Of a DNA stretch of 64,000 bases, positions 61,359 to 64,000 are shown one piece after another. The notes under the pieces were generated by a model. It made no database searches. It had not been told where the DNA came from and worked only from the letters and a program-made list of their open reading frames with translations. The stretch is from Candidatus Nitrosotenuis aquarius (GTDB taxonomy: Archaea; Thermoproteota; Nitrososphaeria; Nitrososphaerales; Nitrosopumilaceae), in NCBI RefSeq assembly GCF_002787055.1, contig NZ_CP024808.1:1633208-1697207 (forward strand). Direction: 5' to 3'. Every line of letters begins with the position of its first letter. The stretch's first letter is position 1. A program made the translations under genes and the position numbers.

Positions 61359-63113
61359 TTACAATAAACTGTTGACTAGTTTTCTGATGCTCTCGATTTC
61401 CTCTTCTTCTTGGCGTATTTTCTTATCCACTACGCGTAACATTGCCTCATTCCATACGTGATGGGAAAAGAAGTTGTGCTTGGTGTTTGCTCGCTCAATT
61501 TCATCTTCTACTACCGTATCTTCGAGAAATCTTGTCACTACGCCATCTGTTAGTTTTAGAATGCGTTCGTTGAGCTTGGAGCTCTTAAAGATTGGCTCTA
61601 CTTTGGCAATGTCTTCTTTGAAGTCACCTTTTGTGTTCAGGATGCCTTTGTGTATTATTCTAAAGTACACTGCGACAAAAAACAATGTAGCGTATCTTTT
61701 TGTCTTGTGCCCTCCACGTTTTCCATAACCTAGTGATTTTTTGGCGTATTCTTTTACCAAATACGGATAGAGCAGCAGTCTGTAGTCATCCTTTAGGTTT
61801 TCATTGAATACATCGTCGTATTTGCTTCCGCGAGGCAAAAACTGCGCAGGTGAACTGTATGATTCGGTTGGTCTTTGCTCAATTCCTGCAACCAAAGCCT
61901 GTATTGCGTCTTTTGCAACAATTACTTTTTTGTGATTGTCAGGCAGGTATTTGTTGTATGTAGTGTCGCCCTTGAACTCACCCTGCTGCGACTTTGTCTT
62001 GGAATCAAACGAGCCTGCCTGTATTTCGTAAAAGTATCCCCGGTTTTCAAGCTGGGATTTGACAGACTTGTGAAAATCCATCAGCGATACTAGATCCTTT
62101 CCTCGTACAGAGTTTTGCGAGTTTCTGTATTTTGTGATGTTGTTTTGGTCCAGCTCGTCGTCTGCTCTTATTATGGTGACCGTGATGCTGCCGTCCAAGT
62201 TGTTGGTTCTCTTGGCATGATCTAAAATAGAGTTTGATGTCTGCGCACCGTTTACTATTTGCGGTGCGTGCAACATCAGAGTATTGTCTTCTAGCTCCTC
62301 AAAATTGCTAACTACGATTGTGATTCCGTTGTTATAGTAAAAGAACTTGTCAGGAGAATTTTGTAATGTGTCTCGAATTCCCTTGTTTACGTTTGTCTTA
62401 AACTGCATCCACTGCCTGATGTTTGACTCAAAGACATAGTCCCTGTTTTTAATGACAAAATCTGTCAGCTCTCGAAGCTTTAGTATGCCGACTACGGTGT
62501 TTTTGTAGCGAATTCTCTCTTCCAGTCGTATCTTGGATTTTTTTCCCGCCGCTGGTTTTTTTATTCGATCCCATAGCGACTTGACAATTTTATCCAAGCC
62601 CATTATCTCTAGTGTGTCATCACCGTCATAGTTTACCGGCTGGTTTGTAACATAACAGCACTCGACTTTGAGGTTTTTTTCTTGGATCTTTGTTACTAGG
62701 TTTGCAAGCTCTGGCCTCATCTTGGTGATGTCTTTGCTTAACAGCCTTCTGACGTCTTCTTTGAACTTGGCAATTGCCTCTTCAGAGTGTGCAGTGCCGT
62801 ATTTTGACTGAAATAATCTTATTTTATTGTCTGAAAAATCCACTGGCAGATAAGCGTCAATTCCAAGATCGTTTGCACCATCGATTATAGAGTCTGAAGC
62901 GTCGTCTTCTGTTGCCTCGTACACCCGAGTCAAGACCCAGTGCAGGAAATTGTAGCCTTTTTCTACGTCGCTTTTTCCACTTTCGACATATTCTATTATA
63001 CTGTCCTTGATGTTCTCGGAAAATCCCTCCAATGGCTGCTCTGCCTTTTTTTGAATCAATAACGACTGTGAGCCTGGAATGTATTCTAGCAAACCATTAC
63101 TTCTTTCTGCCAT
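61359..63113 (-). CDS. AIPR-family (abortive infection) protein with N-terminal nuclease-like region
   Basis: 584 residues. The central AIPR core includes VNKGIRDTLQNSPDKFFYYN (NNGITIVV follows) and PQIVNGAQTSNSI, then KYRNSQNSVRGKDL. In the N-terminal region ANDLGIDAYLPVDF followed by IRLFQSKYG fits a PD-(D/E)XK-type site (Asp ... Gln-x-Lys), so it may be a nuclease. AIPR proteins are linked to phage defence, mostly in bacteria. No partner gene is adjacent. Confidence 0.85.
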   Translation of the reverse strand: MAERSNGLLEYIPGSQSLLIQKKAEQPLEGFSENIKDSIIEYVESGKSDVEKGYNFLHWVLTRVYEATEDDASDSIIDGANDLGIDAYLPVDFSDNKIRLFQSKYGTAHSEEAIAKFKEDVRRLLSKDITKMRPELANLVTKIQEKNLKVECCYVTNQPVNYDGDDTLEIMGLDKIVKSLWDRIKKPAAGKKSKIRLEERIRYKNTVVGILKLRELTDFVIKNRDYVFESNIRQWMQFKTNVNKGIRDTLQNSPDKFFYYNNGITIVVSNFEELEDNTLMLHAPQIVNGAQTSNSILDHAKRTNNLDGSITVTIIRADDELDQNNITKYRNSQNSVRGKDLVSLMDFHKSVKSQLENRGYFYEIQAGSFDSKTKSQQGEFKGDTTYNKYLPDNHKKVIVAKDAIQALVAGIEQRPTESYSSPAQFLPRGSKYDDVFNENLKDDYRLLLYPYLVKEYAKKSLGYGKRGGHKTKRYATLFFVAVYFRIIHKGILNTKGDFKEDIAKVEPIFKSSKLNERILKLTDGVVTRFLEDTVVEDEIERANTKHNFFSHHVWNEAMLRVVDKKIRQEEEEIESIRKLVNSLL

Positions 63114-63198
63114 GGTATGGTGTGGTAGTGCTGGCTTTAGAATGGCAGGTTATTGTATAATGACCTAATGTAATCATGCGTAGGCAAAAATAATCACC

Positions 63199-63630
63199 AT
63201 GTCAAATCGAGTTGTGAAAAAATATCTTGTCCTGATCGGAGCTGCAATCGTTGCCATAATTGCAAGCCTGGCACTAACGTACAGTCAGCCCAGCTCTGAG
63301 CAGATACCACAAGGGACTCCTACTGAAGAAATTATGCCAGAAAACGCCGTCTCAATTGTAATGCTGTCTTCAAGGCCCGGATGTGAAACAACAGAATGCT
63401 ATCTTCCAACAACCATTACAGTTGATTCCGGCAAGACGATAACCTGGATAAATCAAGACAGGGGACTGCATACTGTTACCACGGGGTACTATGACACGCC
63501 AGATGGAATGGTGGAAAGCGGGCAAATAGCACCAGAGGACAAATTTTCATTTACTTTTGACACGCCGGGAGAATTCCATTATTATTGTAGACTGCATCCA
63601 TGGATGGAAGGAACCATAATTGTAAATTAG
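63199..63630 (+). CDS. Membrane-anchored blue-copper (plastocyanin-like) protein
   Basis: 143 residues. An N-terminal helix (~9-28) anchors or exports it; a cupredoxin domain spans ~50-143. Type 1 copper ligands are H91, C130, H133 and M136 (YYCRLHPWM). C62 and C67 may form a disulfide. Such proteins are abundant in ammonia-oxidising archaea and are thought to carry electrons outside the membrane. Confidence 0.94.
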   Translation: MSNRVVKKYLVLIGAAIVAIIASLALTYSQPSSEQIPQGTPTEEIMPENAVSIVMLSSRPGCETTECYLPTTITVDSGKTITWINQDRGLHTVTTGYYDTPDGMVESGQIAPEDKFSFTFDTPGEFHYYCRLHPWMEGTIIVN

Positions 63631-63631
63631 G

Positions 63632-63703
63632 AGGTGAGGAAGGGATTCGAACCCCTATAGATTCGCTTTGCAGGCGAACGCATAGCCGCTCTGCCACCTC
63701 ACC
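63632..63703 (-). tRNA. tRNA-Cys(GCA)
   Basis: 72 bases. Acceptor GGTGAGG/CCTCACC, anticodon stem TTCGC/GCGAA, loop CTGCAAA (anticodon GCA), T arm AGGGG-TTCGAAT-CCCTT, discriminator U as usual for tRNA-Cys. No intron. It begins two bases behind the stop of the convergent cupredoxin gene. Confidence 0.96.
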
Positions 63704-63739
63704 AACAGAAAAAAACAAAATCCAACAGAATTAAACTCT

Positions 63740-63958
63740 TTACTTGATAAACGTCTTTGAAGCAAGCTTGACGTCTTCGCCGCGAATTGTCTTGCGCCCA
63801 GCATGGTTTGACATGTCTACTGCGCTCTTTGCTATTGTGGTTGCAATCTCTTCTAGGACGCGCCTTAGCTCGTCTGCCGACTCGTCGCTTACGCGATCGG
63901 CGCCTGCCTTTTTGAGTATCCTGTACATGGCAGACAGGCCCAATTCGGACGACTTCAT
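63740..63958 (-). CDS. Archaeal histone
   Basis: 72 residues, one histone fold: helices ~8-18, ~24-50 and ~61-70, with RVSDESADELRRVLEEIATTI and GRKTIRGEDVKLA matching archaeal histones. Wraps DNA as dimers or longer polymers. No N- or C-terminal tail. Confidence 0.95.
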   Translation of the reverse strand: MKSSELGLSAMYRILKKAGADRVSDESADELRRVLEEIATTIAKSAVDMSNHAGRKTIRGEDVKLASKTFIK

Positions 63959-64000
63959 GTCAAATTCTGACTAAATTACATGATAAAGGATTATGAGCTA

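Noticed and set aside
61274..61375. 33-codon plus-strand frame with several cysteines between the zinc-ribbon gene and the AIPR gene
   Set aside because: No TATA box at leaderless distance and it overlaps the AIPR gene end; too weak to annotate.
1..64000. CRISPR arrays, insertion sequences, integrases, prophage genes
   Set aside because: No regularly spaced repeats, transposase or integrase motifs were seen on either strand.

Overview
The window comes from an ammonia-oxidising archaeon of the Nitrososphaerota (Thaumarchaeota), group I.1a-like. The direct evidence is an archaeal ammonia monooxygenase locus (amoB, amoC, amoX, amoA), archaeal-type information genes (ABCE1, S3Ae, S15, S11, archaeal TrpRS, PheRS alpha/beta, RtcB, PDCD5, KEOPS Pcc1, GAN/RecJ-like DHH nuclease), an archaeal histone, tRNA genes with bulge-helix-bulge introns, and many genes whose start codon lies about 26-28 bases behind a TATA box (leaderless transcription). 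Base composition is clearly richer in G+C than that of Nitrosopumilus maritimus. This would fit a Nitrosotenuis-type organism, but that placement is inference.

Layout. 1-9300: start of pyrE (cut by the window edge), a LarA-like protein, an M50 protease, a GNAT acetyltransferase, Trm5, ABCE1, an unlinked 5S rRNA, a 42-residue C2H2 zinc-finger protein, an M17 aminopeptidase, a UspA protein and an MscL channel. 9300-12700: a non-oxidative pentose phosphate operon with a split transketolase whose N-terminal half is fused to ribulose-phosphate 3-epimerase, then transaldolase. 12700-19850: ASCH protein, rhodanese/persulfide dioxygenase, soluble histidine kinase, a MoxR/VWA pair, geranylgeranyl reductase. 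19880-24400: a candidate box C/D sRNA and a translation operon (rps15, DHH nuclease, pcc1, serS, rps3ae, PF01877 RNA-binding protein). 24500-28550: the AMO region, in which two small membrane proteins and one larger anchored protein sit beside amoB. 28800-33100: an orphan D12-class adenine methyltransferase, four tRNA genes (two with introns), a possible RHH regulator with duplicated upstream elements, a regulator with a corrinoid-protein-like domain, and a 38-residue membrane microprotein. 33200-44500: PPAT, trpS, pheST, a structured candidate ncRNA, an EVE protein, zinc proteins and aconitase. 44500-54500: tRNA-Trp with two introns, a NnrS-like membrane protein, pdxST, valS, a PTPS-like protein fused to a nuclease-like domain, pterin dehydratase, an asparagine-synthase-like protein and purB. 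54500-64000: rtcB-PDCD5, rps11, thiL, a phosphohexomutase, tRNA-Thr(CGT), several microproteins, an AIPR-family defence protein, a blue-copper protein, tRNA-Cys and a histone.

Functionally this is mostly housekeeping chromosome built around ammonia oxidation (AMO, blue copper electron carrier, possible NnrS-like protein), central carbon metabolism (pentose phosphate, aconitase), cofactor synthesis (PLP, thiamine, CoA, pterin) and translation. Accessory features are few: the orphan methyltransferase and the AIPR protein. The least described material is the set of microproteins shorter than 60 residues, the multi-intron tRNAs and two candidate non-coding RNAs. No CRISPR array, insertion sequence or prophage was seen.
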